Shown here: piece by piece, positions 15,367 through 25,339 of the stretch
Position numbering within the stretch: position 1 is the stretch's first letter
Layout: each line of letters starts with the position of its first letter
IMG/VR virus record: IMGVR_UViG_3300042309_000455
Span: 1-45,477 of that record
Reading direction: 5' to 3' (one strand)
DNA length: 45,477 bases
Source: a virus
Notes under the pieces: model-generated
The model's input: only the letters and a program-made list of their open reading frames with translations
Told to the model about the DNA's origin: nothing
Database searches by the model: none
Made by a program: the position numbers and the translations under genes

Positions 15367-15383
15367 AATCTAAGTTAGGTTTT

Positions 15384-15416
15384 AACCCCGGAGGCAACCC
15401 CTCCGGGGTTTTTTAT
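15384..15416 (+). terminator. intrinsic terminator after major capsid gene
   Basis: Stem of 10-11 bp, AACCCCGGAGG (15384-15394) pairing with CCTCCGGGGTT (15400-15410), a 5-nt loop, then a run of T. Very strong. It closes the capsid transcription unit 18 nt after the capsid stop. Confidence 0.92.
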
Positions 15417-15433
15417 TTTACATTTTTAACTAT

Positions 15434-15449
15434 ATGTATTAATATAAGG
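15434..15449 (+). promoter_or_regulatory. promoter-like motif after capsid terminator
   Basis: ATGTATTAATATAAGG ends 1 nt before ATG 15451 and follows the capsid terminator by about 20 nt. It is a variant of the GTGTAAATAATATTAGG motif with A in place of the first G. Confidence 0.4.
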
Positions 15450-15450
15450 T

Positions 15451-15807
15451 ATGGCTAAAAAGAAGAAGCAAAAGATTGACGACTTGAGTCAAACTCACGC
15501 CAAGATCGAAGAAAAAGAGTATCAAACTCTTGACCAAATTCTTGGTGATTCTGGTGCTGATAAATATGGTACTTTTAGTGAAGATGAGTATTGGAGTCAG
15601 CTAAATGCAATGACTAAAAGCGACCTTCAAAATCATGCTCTTAAGATGAATCTTATTCCTGTTGACAATATGAAGATGCTAAGAGAGCGATTGTTGAACG
15701 AGTTTCGCAGATACAATAATTCTTATTTGAGAGTATCCAGCACCAAGAAAGTTTTAGATACTAGTGTTTCTGATACTGTAAAGAAAATTTTAGCCGAAGG
15801 AAGATAA
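15451..15807 (+). CDS. small SAP-like domain protein downstream of capsid
   Basis: 118 residues. It has a basic start (MAKKKKQKID), an acidic middle (FSEDEYWSQL) and a helix-turn-helix segment at about residues 53-89, MTKSDLQNHALKMNLIPVDN then MLRERLLNEFRRY. This resembles a SAP-type motif (L...L...gL...G...L..RL) used for nucleic-acid binding. Small SAP-like proteins next to phage capsid genes are known, but their role is unclear. It has its own promoter-like motif and is 9 nt upstream of the next small gene. A neck or DNA-end-binding role is possible but unsupported by sequence. Confidence 0.6.
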   Translation: MAKKKKQKIDDLSQTHAKIEEKEYQTLDQILGDSGADKYGTFSEDEYWSQLNAMTKSDLQNHALKMNLIPVDNMKMLRERLLNEFRRYNNSYLRVSSTKKVLDTSVSDTVKKILAEGR

Positions 15808-15816
15808 TACAAATAT

Positions 15817-16041
15817 ATGGAACAGACTAATCAACAGCAACCACAGCAACCTCCATCCGTAAGAGATCTGCCAGATCCTACGCCACAAATTGCCCTAAAT
15901 ACTTTTGTGGGCTTGGGTCGTCAAAGCAGATTGAGCTATGATGAGCATGTATACCTTGACAAGTGTACTGCTGCTCTTCAAGCCGCAATTGGCAACGCAA
16001 AGGGACCAGAAATTCCTCCGTTCCCAAAGATGCAGGTCTAA
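15817..16041 (+). CDS. small Gln/Pro-rich protein, unknown function
   Basis: 74 residues. The N-terminus is low complexity (EQTNQQQPQQPPSV), followed by a compact helical part (LSYDEHVYLDKCTAALQAAI) and a Pro-rich end. It is co-directional with the SAP-like gene (9-nt gap) and followed by a strong terminator, so the two form a short operon. I recognise no family. The small size and position suggest a minor virion or assembly component. Confidence 0.6.
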   Translation: MEQTNQQQPQQPPSVRDLPDPTPQIALNTFVGLGRQSRLSYDEHVYLDKCTAALQAAIGNAKGPEIPPFPKMQV

Positions 16042-16067
16042 ATATTAGATCAAAATATTAGAAACGC

Positions 16068-16108
16068 AATCTTTAGCTCTCGATTTTTAGGGGGCTAAAG
16101 ATTTTTTT
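16068..16108 (+). terminator. intrinsic terminator before giant fibre gene
   Basis: AATCTTTAGC (16068-16077) pairs perfectly with GCTAAAGATT (16094-16103), extended by G-T/C-G pairs, with a T-run at 16102-16108. The GTGTAAATAATAATAAGG motif begins at 16109, immediately at the end of the T-run. Confidence 0.9.
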
Positions 16109-16126
16109 GTGTAAATAATAATAAGG
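16109..16126 (+). promoter_or_regulatory. late-promoter-like motif of the fibre operon
   Basis: GTGTAAATAATAATAAGG starts directly after the terminator T-run and precedes ATG 16141 by 14 nt. AAGG at 16130-16133 with 7-nt spacing gives a weak ribosome site inside the leader. This is one of the strongest promoter candidates, because nothing else separates the terminator from the fibre gene. Confidence 0.6.
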
Positions 16127-16140
16127 TATAAGGTTTTAAA

Positions 16141-19100
16141 ATGGCGCAATTTGCTATAGATGAATTATTCACTACGGGCGTTCAGATATCTGGTTTTATA
16201 TTTGATCGTTCTTACAGTTTAGGAATTGCCGGTCAAGTCCTAACAGCTACGTCATCTGGAGTGATGTGGCAAGCAGATTCAAGTAATACTGATCTTGCAG
16301 CTTTGAGTGGACAAATTGCTGCTACTGGAACCTTATTAAATAATAGGATAAATTCTCTTAGCGGTTACTCTGATGCGACCTTCGCGACGATAACGAACCT
16401 AGCTGCCACAGGTTCGACTCTTAACGCTAGGATTAATTCTCTAAGTGGTTATGCAGGTAGCACTTTCTTATCTGGTCAAGGAGTGGCTAATTGGACCGCT
16501 CGCTGGAACGGGACTAAAGAATTAATTACAGGTAGTATTTATGATTTAGGAACTGGAGTTGGAATAGGTACGACAAGTCCTTCTGCCAAACTAGAAGTTT
16601 TTAGCGGAAATGCTATTATTAGAAATGATAATCCCGGTGGCGTAGCTTCTTTATACATAAGAAATTGGGCAACAAATCCGGCCACCCAATTAGTTTTTGG
16701 TAATTCAACTAGTGACGATTCAAGTACTACATTAGGTTTAAATGCTAATGTTTTTTCTATTACAAATTATGGTGATCCGGGAAGTTATATTAAATTTGGA
16801 ACTCGTAATGCATCAACGGCTGAGATTAGAGTAACAATTGATCCAAGTGGAAGAGTTGGGATAGGTACAGAAATTCCATCTACATTGTTATCAATTGGCG
16901 GTGCGGGTTCTACTACTGCTTTAAGTGGTATAACTTTTGGCGCAGATAGTCAAGCTAATTTATATAGAATATCTTCCTCAAGGATTAAAACAGATGGTAA
17001 TTTTACTATTGATGGTCAAGGAGGAGGAGCTTCTTCTTTAGTATTAAATAGAATTTCTGATTCTTATGAGAATGGAATGGCATTTACTACAGCAGGTTCT
17101 GTCGATTGGTATTACTATGTAGACAATGCAAACACCAATTTACAGATACAAAGAGGTGGAGAAATTGACACTGCTCCAAGAGTTCGTTTTGATGGAGCTA
17201 ATAGTAATATTTTATTTAATTTAGGAGGAGGAAATGTTGGCATAGGAACCGATACTCCAGCAGGAAGATTACATGTATCTGGAGCAGATGGTAATGTTCT
17301 TTTTTTAAAGCAAGGAGTTACTGGTTCTCAGGGGGGTATTTATTTTGAAAATGCAGATGGTTTTGCCACTTCTTCTGCTAGACTTTACTTCATAAGTGGT
17401 GATTCAGTTTTATTTACAAGAGGTCCAAGTAATTTGGCTTGGAGTGTGTCTCAAAATGCAAATGTTGGAATTGGAGTAAGTAATCCTTCTGAAAAATTAA
17501 CAATCACTGGTGCCGTTAAGATTTTAACAAGAGATGGAGCTAATTTTAAAGTTGGTGATGGGTCAAATAATAATACATTTTTAGAAATTGACTATCCTGA
17601 CATTTCTAGTGCTAATGCTTATTTTAGATTATTTAGAAATACAAATACAAACGGTGGGAAGTATTTTCAAATATTTAAAGGAGATGGCACTGCTGGATCT
17701 CAAACTCTTTTAAATGCCAATGGAGATTCCCATATTAATGCAGTTGCAGGAAACCTTGGAATAGGAACAGATAATCCAATTTATAAGTTAGATGTAATTG
17801 GTACAGTAAGAGCAAGTGGAGAGTTAATTACTGAAGGAAATAATGCAAGAATTTCTTTATTTAGAACTAATGGAATAAATTATTTTGATTGGGCAACTGG
17901 TCAAAGTTTATATTTTAGCACCGAAAATACTGTTGGGGGAGGGGGAAGAAATACTCTAATGAGTATAACTTCTAATGGCAATGTCGGTATTTCAACAACA
18001 AGTCCTACTTATAGCTTGCAAATTGGACAAAATGCTTCTGGCAATAACATAGACTATTCTTTGGGTATTTTAAGACATGGTACATTAACTTATCCCGGCA
18101 CTTGGACTTCAACTCCAGCATTTAAAATTATTGATCTTGCGGACGGAGGACCATCTAGCGTTGATATTTACGGAATAATGAATCTTGAATTACCAAGATT
18201 CCAAGCATCAGATACAAATGCCGAAAAAGCTTCTCTTTTTCTTATTTCTTTTGATACTGCAATGGGACCACTAAGAATAGATGGTAAAGGAAATCAATGG
18301 ATTGGATATGATAGAGTAACTACAGGAATAAATAATTCATCTTTTTCTTCTTTAATTTATGGAGGATTAGCAGTTGGAGATACTTATCAGACTACTACTT
18401 TATCAAACGGACAAGCTATATTTCAAGGTAATGTAGGTATAGGTATTACTAATCCTAATGTAAGATTGGTAGTAGCTAACACAGGTGCAGCGACAAGTAC
18501 TTCTACAGTTAGAATAATTGGAAGTACGGGAAATGGTGCTGGTCCACAAATTGAATTTTTCAAAGGTACAAATCAAAGATTTAGTATAGGTGCATCTTCT
18601 GCAATTACCGGAGGCTTTTCTGAGGATCTACTTTTAGCGACACTTAATCCAAGTTCAATAATTTTAGCTGCTGGAGTTAGCGGATTAGCAATTTTTAAAC
18701 CTGATGGTAAAGTTGGAATTGGAACTATAAATCCACAAACACTTCTTTCTCTTGGTGGACTTGGATCAACTTCAGCAGCGAGCGGTATCACTTTTGGAGG
18801 AGATGCTCAAGCAAATTTATATAGATCTGCTGAAGATACAATTAAAACAGATGGCTCTTTAGAAGTCACTACTAATTTAAATATTGGAGCAGATCTTTAT
18901 GTAGCTGATGAATTAGGAGTTGGCGTACCAATTGCTAATAAGAGAGTTAATTATGGCGCACAAATTGCTACTGCTAATGCCTCTATTCAATTAGTTCTAG
19001 GAAGAACGGCTAGTGCTACTGGCCAAGGAGCAATTGGAGCAGATGCGAATAATACTTTTGCTGTATGGAATGTAAGCGGCGGACTTTCCAAGCAAATGGT

Positions 19101-22100
19101 GGTTTCTCAGCAAGGAAATGTTGGCATAGCAACAGATAATCCAGTTGCTAAACTTCATATTTCTGATCCAAGTAATAATGAACCTTGGATGTTGTTGGAC
19201 ATAAATGATACTTACTTTAAAAGAATAGTCTTTTCAGAGGAAAGAGCCGCTTATGGAAATACTGGTTATGGAGGTTATATTGGTTATGATGCTGATGCAA
19301 ACACGGTATCTCTTGGAACATATCATGCTAGTGGGCATTATCGATCTTTAAATATTAAAAGAGAAGATGGTAACATTGGTATAGGCACAACAAATCCAGT
19401 ATCTAAATTAAATATATTTTCTGAGACTGGAACTTCTCAAATTTTTAATCAACTTCAATTAACTAATTTAGGTACACTTAACCCCGGCAATATAGTAGGC
19501 ATAGGTTTTGCTGCTGGCGAATCGACTCAGTATGGAGTAAAAGGCTCTATTGGTTTTGAAAGAACAGATAATTACGGAAGAGGATCTTTAATATTTTATA
19601 CAAATAATACTGCCGGTACTGAATCAGTTTCTACAAGTAACGAAAGACTTCGTATTGCAGCAAATGGAAATGTAGGAATAAATACTGTATCTCCTAATTC
19701 TACTTTAAGAATACATGGAAGTTTTTCTCAAAGAGCAAATGGAGGAGTATTTCAAGAATATAAAAATGTTACTACTTTTAATTTAGATAATTATGGTGTT
19801 GGCGGTTATGTAATTCAAACTCCTTTTAAATTAGGTGTTAATTATGAAATGTCAATTGTCCATGTAAAAGGATATAACTATGGAAATTCTTCACTTTACG
19901 ATTTTAAAGTTATTTTTTATGATTACGGTCCTAGCCATGCGCCCATCAATTATTCTTTAATTGATTTAGGAAATGATGGTTCGCCAAAATACCTTGCTAA
20001 AGATGCCAACAATAATTTAGCTATTTGTTTTGGAAATAGTGGAGATTCTAGTTATTTTAATAGATTTACTGTAGACTGCATTACAACGAGAAATGGTTCT
20101 AGCGATTATTCTCAAGGTTGGTCAGCGTATCAAACTACTGGTTTAAATTATGGATTTGCTAGTACTGGAGTTTATCAATTAAATTCTCCAATAAATTTTA
20201 GAACTAGTAATTATGTAGGCATAGGTACAACAAATCCTCAATATAAATTAGATGTAAAAGGAGACGTATTTGTTCAAGGGAATTTAAGAGGAGATGATGG
20301 AGCTAGAGGTTATCTATTAGGTAAAGACACTTTAATAGGAGGAAGGTCTTATTTAGTATTAGATCCAGATAGTACTGATGGTGTTGGTGCTGGCAGTGAT
20401 TATCTATATATAGCTCAAGAAAATACAACTGGAGTAATTAGTAATTCTGCAAATGGAGCAATTGTTTTTAGAGGCGGTTCAGAAAGAGTTCGTATAGACA
20501 CTTCTAATGGTAATGTAGGTATTGGCACATTTAATCCGGGCTACTTATTAGATCTATATAAAGTTCCTGCTACTTCAGGCACTTTGCAGCCAATGCTAAC
20601 GCTTAATTCTGATTATGCTAGTGCTACTACTACTAATTTTGGATCATCTATTGTATTTAAAGGAAGAACTGCTGGAAATGAACTTCAAGAAAATGCTCAA
20701 ATAGCAGCTTACAATGAAAATGCAAATGATAATGGTTACGCTTTAGGATTTTATACTCGTCCTTCTGTTGCTGGTGGATTGCAGCAAAGATTAACTATTT
20801 TAAGAGGCGGAAATGTTGGTGTAGGTACAACAAATCCTCAGACCAAGCTAGATGTTCGTGGAACTCTTTCTGTATATCAATCAGCCGATAGTGATTACAT
20901 TTATTTTGATCATGCGGGAGTTAATACTTGGCGCACAAGAGTAACAACAGATAATACAAGTACTTATGTTATCGGAAATGATGCTCCCGGAGTACCTCTT
21001 GCAAATAAAATATTAAATATAACTAATGCTGGCAAAGTTGGAATAGGTATAGTTAGTCCCGCAACATTACTTGGTATTGGAGGAGCAGGTTCTACAACCG
21101 CAGCAAGCGGATTAACTTTTGGAAATGATGCTCAAGCTAACCTATATCGTGTAGCAGAAGACACAATTAAAACAGATGGATCTCTTACAGTTGCTGGCTT
21201 AATTTATAACGGAAATAATGCTTATTATTCTTCTGTCGCTAAATCAACTACTGCAAATTGGGGTCAATATACGGTATTATTAGGAAATAATAGTTACTCT
21301 AATCAGCTTATACAAGTTACTGTTGATGGTGGTAATGTATCTTGGAATGGTATTTTTGTTGCTAATGCTTCTAATTCTTACCGTCCAACTGACATGTGGG
21401 GCAATGTTAAGTTATTAGAATGCTCTACTTATAACTGTAATACTGATGATGTTATATTAAATGTAATGTCTAACACTGCTCCAAATGGTTATGGATCAGT
21501 AGCTTTAGTATTAAAAACTAATGGATTAGTAAATGGTAGTTATGGCACTGGATACGCTAATGTAATTACGGTAACGTCAACTGGCCCAACACCAAATTCT
21601 TTTGTATTATCTTCAAGTTCATGGACTTCGCCTTATACTTATGTCACTTCTACTTCTGAAAATACAAAACAAATATATACTACTGAATCAGGAAGAGTAG
21701 GAATAGGAACATTTGCTCCTGCTTATAAATTAGATATAACTGGTCCAGCTACAGCAAATGGATCTACTCTTAGATTAAATGATGCCGCTTCATTATCAGA
21801 TTCAAAACATCTTTTATTAACTAGGCTTACAGCTACTGGATGGATTGGTGTCGCTGGTTCTCAAACAAATGACCCATTATGTATTTCAAGAAGTAATGGT
21901 TATGATTTAATAGTTGATTCAAATGGTAAAATTGGCGCAGGAATATCTGCAAATCTTTCAGGAAATGTTCATATTAAAAATGCTAGTGCAGGAGATCAAA
22001 CTCTTTTAGTTTTAGAACACTCTGCTGGTTATGGCACAAATACAGAGAACAGAATTGATTTCTATGATGATGAAGCTCATAAAATTGCAGCAAGAATAGC

Positions 22101-25100
22101 CCAATATTATTCAGCCGTAGCAGGTAACAGATGGGGATTAAAATTTTATACCAATTCTAGTGCTGCAATTAACTCTACTCCTGCTTTAACTTTGATGGGC
22201 AACAATAATGTTGGAGTTGGAACTACGAATCCAAATTATCAACTTACTGTAATTGGCGCAAATCAAGCAACCGCAAATGTAACTGATGCAGGTAACAAAG
22301 GCGGCTCAATATTAGTAGCAAGTTCTTTAAATAACTCAAATCAAGGTGGTTCAGTATTGTTTGCAAATGTAAATGATGCTGGAACATATACTCCTCAGTG
22401 GGCAATTAAATCTTTGTTCTTGAATGGAAATGGATATGGATTAGGCGATTTAGCTTTTTCATCTAGAAGAGCTACTGGAGATACTAGTTTAACGGAGTCA
22501 GTTAGATTCACTTATGATGGAAAAGTTGGAATAGGAACAGCAAGTCCCGGTGCTAAATTAGATGTAAATGGAGATGTATATATTTCGCCTAATACTGCTG
22601 GCAAAAATACATTTATACTTTCAACCAATGCTTCTAATGATGCTCGTTTGTTAATGAGAAGTGATACTACTACCAAAGTAGATATTCAAGCAAATGGCAC
22701 ATCTTATTTTAATGGTGGTAATGTAGGTATAGGAACTGCTTCTCCAACTACTCTCTTGTCGGTTGGTGGTGCCGGTTCTACAGGACCAGCAAGTGGTATA
22801 ACTTTTGGCGGAGATGCGCAAGCTAATCTTTATCGTTCGGCAGAAGATACTATTAGAACAGATGGTGCATTTATAGCAGGTGGCTATATTAGAGCTTTAA
22901 GCTACGTTCAACTTTTAACTAATTTATATCCTGATTCTTATACAGATAATTTAAATCTTAATATAGGAAATCTTTCAGCAACTAATTGGGAAACTGCAAT
23001 TAAGATCAAACCCGGATCTTATGTAGGCATAGGCACTACTCAGCCAAGTGGCAAGCTTCATATCGTTTCTTCTATTGCTAATGAAACTGTCCTAAGAGTA
23101 GATGGAACGAATGGAACTTTATTATCCGTTGTTGATGATTTAAGTGATTCGCTTTTCTCTGTTAATAATGGAGCAGGTCTTCCTGTGTTGGAAGTTTTTG
23201 CTGATGACCGTATTGTAGCTGGACAGTACAATAGCGGCGACTTTGTTTTAGTTAATAATAAAATAGGAATTGGCACGACCAATCCAGCTAATAAACTCTC
23301 TGTAATTGGCGCGGCAAGCATAGGTAGTAACTCTTTCAATGTCGCCGCTCCTGCAAATGGCTTAACTGTTGAAGGCAAAGTCGGAATTGGTACAAGTTCC
23401 GTAGATTCATGGGCGCAATTAAAAGTTATTGGTACAACTGCTTTAGGTGGAATTACTTATGTTACTGATAAAATTCAAGCATTAACTGCTTTCCCCGGTT
23501 CTGCTACTTCATTGTTATTAAATCCTGATGGTGGCAATGTAGGAATAAATACAACAAGCCCAGCGCAAAGATTGCACGTTCGTGGCGAGCAAGTTTATTT
23601 ATATAATGATTTAAATACTAGTAATACATTCTTCTACGCAAGAAATTCTGGCGCGGGTAATGCTGGAATCAAAATGAAGAATATAGATGGCGAATGGACC
23701 ATCATAGCAAATGATCGTTTACGTTTTATTGATGATGATGCGGGGGTTGAGAGATTAAGTATTTTAAGCAATGGTAATGTAGGTGTAGGTTTAACTATTC
23801 CTCAAAAACCTCTTGATGCTATTTCTTCAAGTAATGATTTCGTAACTGTTGGAGCAACGTCATTAGGCGTTGGAAATTGGTGCGGTATACATTTTGGATA
23901 TAGAGAAGACAATAACTTATATAGAAAATCTGCCATTGTTTTTGAAAGAACAGATTTAACTTCAAGCAACGCTCAAGGCAAAGTTCACATTTTAAATGGA
24001 CCTCAAGCTGGTTCTAGCAATGCTACTTTATCAGATGCAAAGATAACAATAAATGAAGCAGGTAAAGTTGGCATAGGCACAACAGAGCCATTAAATAAAT
24101 TATCAGTAATAGCTTCTAATGGTACAGCTTATTATAACAGAACTGATCCAGTAGCTACATTCCAAGGGGCTTCTCCTTCTACGATTTTAGTATCAGTAGA
24201 TGGCAATGTTGATGGTTACTATGCTGAATTAAAATTAGGCAACGCTCAATCAACATATTATCCATATTCAGCTTATGTAAGAGGTATACAAGGTGCTGGA
24301 ATAGACTATTATAGACTTGAATTTGGTACATCAGCAGGATCTGCTGCTAATACCAGAATGACAATTGCGAATAACGGAAACGTTGGAATAGGATTAACAA
24401 ACACACAACATAAACTACAAATTTCAGGCGGCTCTGTTGCTTTCACTAGCAGTACTGGTCTAGCTGTTGAAATGCTTGGAATTACTTCTTTAAATGTCGC
24501 TTATGTTGGTCCTTATGCGACAACTACAGATGGAAATGCTCCATCATTAGTTTTATTTAATCATGGAGCTTCCGTACAGCAAACTTATTTCTATTCTAGC
24601 GGCAGAATAGCGATGGTTCTTAACAAAGAAGGTCGTTTAAATATAGCAGGAAATGCTGGAAATACTCCGCCAGCTTTATTAAATATAGGTCCAACTTCCT
24701 CTGTGACCGCTGTAAGTGGAATGAGTTTTGGTAATGATGCTGAAGCTAATTTTTACAGATCCGCAGAAGACACAATTAAATCAGATGGAAATTTAATAGT
24801 AGTAGGAAACGTTACTGCCGCAAATCTAGTATCTGGTAATGGTACTTTAAATTATATTACGAAATGGAATGGCACTAAATCAGTAACAAATAGCCAAATC
24901 TTTGATGATGGTACTTATGTAGGTATAAATACAGTAAGTAATACTACTTATAGGCTTCAAGTTAATGGTAGTTTTGCGGCTACGACAAAGAGTTTCGATA
25001 TAACTCACCCAACAATTTCTGGCAAGAGATTGGCGCATGCCTCTTTAGAAGGCCCAGAAAACGGCGTCTATTTCAGAGGCCAAAATAATAATAGCGAAAT

Positions 25101-25335
25101 AAACCTACCTCATTATTGGTCAGGTTTAGTTCATGATGATTCAATAACCGTTGATTTAACATCAATAGGCAAACGCAAAGATGGTAAAATAAGAAACTAT
25201 AGTGTAGATCAAATAGGCCACAACAAAGTGTACATTTATACAGATAGTGATGATAATATATATAATTATTACTATACAATTTTTGCAGAGCGTAAGGATG
25301 TTTCTAAACTTGTAACTGAAAGGTATACGGAATAA
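16141..25335 (+). CDS. giant tail-fibre/adhesin, 3064 aa, VGIGT repeats with SFDIxHPT C-terminal domain
   Basis: N-terminal residues about 1-120 hold a virion-attachment-like head with two copies of an LAATGxxLNxRINSLSGY coiled-coil-like unit. From about 135 to 2930 the protein is a string of roughly 27 repeats whose conserved core is NVGIGTxxPxxKLxV, separated by variable beta-rich inserts of about 40-120 residues. Such repeats are found in trimeric phage fibres and surface adhesins. Five inserts carry an approximately 40-residue cassette (GGAGSTTAASGITFGxDAQA then NLYRSAEDTIKTDG). The C-terminus (about 2950-3064) has KSFDITHPTISGKRLAHASL then EGPENGVYFRG and ends in FAERKDVSKL, a domain at the ends of many marine-type phage fibres. 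It shares long near-identical segments with the next gene. Receptor binding is inferred. Confidence 0.85.
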   Translation: MAQFAIDELFTTGVQISGFIFDRSYSLGIAGQVLTATSSGVMWQADSSNTDLAALSGQIAATGTLLNNRINSLSGYSDATFATITNLAATGSTLNARINSLSGYAGSTFLSGQGVANWTARWNGTKELITGSIYDLGTGVGIGTTSPSAKLEVFSGNAIIRNDNPGGVASLYIRNWATNPATQLVFGNSTSDDSSTTLGLNANVFSITNYGDPGSYIKFGTRNASTAEIRVTIDPSGRVGIGTEIPSTLLSIGGAGSTTALSGITFGADSQANLYRISSSRIKTDGNFTIDGQGGGASSLVLNRISDSYENGMAFTTAGSVDWYYYVDNANTNLQIQRGGEIDTAPRVRFDGANSNILFNLGGGNVGIGTDTPAGRLHVSGADGNVLFLKQGVTGSQGGIYFENADGFATSSARLYFISGDSVLFTRGPSNLAWSVSQNANVGIGVSNPSEKLTITGAVKILTRDGANFKVGDGSNNNTFLEIDYPDISSANAYFRLFRNTNTNGGKYFQIFKGDGTAGSQTLLNANGDSHINAVAGNLGIGTDNPIYKLDVIGTVRASGELITEGNNARISLFRTNGINYFDWATGQSLYFSTENTVGGGGRNTLMSITSNGNVGISTTSPTYSLQIGQNASGNNIDYSLGILRHGTLTYPGTWTSTPAFKIIDLADGGPSSVDIYGIMNLELPRFQASDTNAEKASLFLISFDTAMGPLRIDGKGNQWIGYDRVTTGINNSSFSSLIYGGLAVGDTYQTTTLSNGQAIFQGNVGIGITNPNVRLVVANTGAATSTSTVRIIGSTGNGAGPQIEFFKGTNQRFSIGASSAITGGFSEDLLLATLNPSSIILAAGVSGLAIFKPDGKVGIGTINPQTLLSLGGLGSTSAASGITFGGDAQANLYRSAEDTIKTDGSLEVTTNLNIGADLYVADELGVGVPIANKRVNYGAQIATANASIQLVLGRTASATGQGAIGADANNTFAVWNVSGGLSKQMVVSQQGNVGIATDNPVAKLHISDPSNNEPWMLLDINDTYFKRIVFSEERAAYGNTGYGGYIGYDADANTVSLGTYHASGHYRSLNIKREDGNIGIGTTNPVSKLNIFSETGTSQIFNQLQLTNLGTLNPGNIVGIGFAAGESTQYGVKGSIGFERTDNYGRGSLIFYTNNTAGTESVSTSNERLRIAANGNVGINTVSPNSTLRIHGSFSQRANGGVFQEYKNVTTFNLDNYGVGGYVIQTPFKLGVNYEMSIVHVKGYNYGNSSLYDFKVIFYDYGPSHAPINYSLIDLGNDGSPKYLAKDANNNLAICFGNSGDSSYFNRFTVDCITTRNGSSDYSQGWSAYQTTGLNYGFASTGVYQLNSPINFRTSNYVGIGTTNPQYKLDVKGDVFVQGNLRGDDGARGYLLGKDTLIGGRSYLVLDPDSTDGVGAGSDYLYIAQENTTGVISNSANGAIVFRGGSERVRIDTSNGNVGIGTFNPGYLLDLYKVPATSGTLQPMLTLNSDYASATTTNFGSSIVFKGRTAGNELQENAQIAAYNENANDNGYALGFYTRPSVAGGLQQRLTILRGGNVGVGTTNPQTKLDVRGTLSVYQSADSDYIYFDHAGVNTWRTRVTTDNTSTYVIGNDAPGVPLANKILNITNAGKVGIGIVSPATLLGIGGAGSTTAASGLTFGNDAQANLYRVAEDTIKTDGSLTVAGLIYNGNNAYYSSVAKSTTANWGQYTVLLGNNSYSNQLIQVTVDGGNVSWNGIFVANASNSYRPTDMWGNVKLLECSTYNCNTDDVILNVMSNTAPNGYGSVALVLKTNGLVNGSYGTGYANVITVTSTGPTPNSFVLSSSSWTSPYTYVTSTSENTKQIYTTESGRVGIGTFAPAYKLDITGPATANGSTLRLNDAASLSDSKHLLLTRLTATGWIGVAGSQTNDPLCISRSNGYDLIVDSNGKIGAGISANLSGNVHIKNASAGDQTLLVLEHSAGYGTNTENRIDFYDDEAHKIAARIAQYYSAVAGNRWGLKFYTNSSAAINSTPALTLMGNNNVGVGTTNPNYQLTVIGANQATANVTDAGNKGGSILVASSLNNSNQGGSVLFANVNDAGTYTPQWAIKSLFLNGNGYGLGDLAFSSRRATGDTSLTESVRFTYDGKVGIGTASPGAKLDVNGDVYISPNTAGKNTFILSTNASNDARLLMRSDTTTKVDIQANGTSYFNGGNVGIGTASPTTLLSVGGAGSTGPASGITFGGDAQANLYRSAEDTIRTDGAFIAGGYIRALSYVQLLTNLYPDSYTDNLNLNIGNLSATNWETAIKIKPGSYVGIGTTQPSGKLHIVSSIANETVLRVDGTNGTLLSVVDDLSDSLFSVNNGAGLPVLEVFADDRIVAGQYNSGDFVLVNNKIGIGTTNPANKLSVIGAASIGSNSFNVAAPANGLTVEGKVGIGTSSVDSWAQLKVIGTTALGGITYVTDKIQALTAFPGSATSLLLNPDGGNVGINTTSPAQRLHVRGEQVYLYNDLNTSNTFFYARNSGAGNAGIKMKNIDGEWTIIANDRLRFIDDDAGVERLSILSNGNVGVGLTIPQKPLDAISSSNDFVTVGATSLGVGNWCGIHFGYREDNNLYRKSAIVFERTDLTSSNAQGKVHILNGPQAGSSNATLSDAKITINEAGKVGIGTTEPLNKLSVIASNGTAYYNRTDPVATFQGASPSTILVSVDGNVDGYYAELKLGNAQSTYYPYSAYVRGIQGAGIDYYRLEFGTSAGSAANTRMTIANNGNVGIGLTNTQHKLQISGGSVAFTSSTGLAVEMLGITSLNVAYVGPYATTTDGNAPSLVLFNHGASVQQTYFYSSGRIAMVLNKEGRLNIAGNAGNTPPALLNIGPTSSVTAVSGMSFGNDAEANFYRSAEDTIKSDGNLIVVGNVTAANLVSGNGTLNYITKWNGTKSVTNSQIFDDGTYVGINTVSNTTYRLQVNGSFAATTKSFDITHPTISGKRLAHASLEGPENGVYFRGQNNNSEINLPHYWSGLVHDDSITVDLTSIGKRKDGKIRNYSVDQIGHNKVYIYTDSDDNIYNYYYTIFAERKDVSKLVTERYTE
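16879..17000 (+). repeat. fibre cassette, copy 1
   Basis: Encodes a TLLSIGGAGSTTALSGITFG-type cassette followed by DSQANLYR. The second half (ISSSRIKTDG) diverges from the SAEDTIKTDG version of the other copies. Confidence 0.75.
18739..18858 (+). repeat. fibre cassette, copy 2
   Basis: Encodes TLLSLGGLGSTSAASGITFG then GDAQANLYRSAEDTIKTDG. It directly precedes the long repeat at 18884-19120. Confidence 0.8.
18884..19120 (+). repeat. long fibre repeat C, first copy
   Basis: About 240 bp encoding GADLYVADELGVGVPIANKR, VNYGAQI, IQLVLGRTASATGQG and FAVWNVSGG. The second copy is at 30649-30887 in the next gene. A central 49-nt tract, 18982-19030, is identical in both. Confidence 0.9.
21064..21183 (+). 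repeat. fibre cassette, copy 3
   Basis: Encodes TLLGIGGAGSTTAASGLTFG then NDAQANLYRVAEDTIKTDG. Confidence 0.8.
22724..23395 (+). repeat. long fibre repeat B, first copy (includes cassette copy 4)
   Basis: About 670 bp encoding the cassette, then ALSYVQL, YTDNLNLNIGN, WETAIKIKPGSYVGIGTT, SVVDDLSDSLFSVNN, GLPVLEVFADDRIVAGQY and NPANKLSVIGAASIGSNS. The partner copy is at 28739-29412. The protein sequence is far more conserved between copies than the surrounding inserts. Confidence 0.9.
24670..24789 (+). repeat. fibre cassette, copy 5 (diverged)
   Basis: Encodes ALLNIGPTSSVTAVSGMSFG then NDAEANFYRSAEDTIKSDG. It is the most diverged copy in this gene and the nearest to the C-terminal domain. Confidence 0.75.
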
Positions 25336-25339
25336 AAAT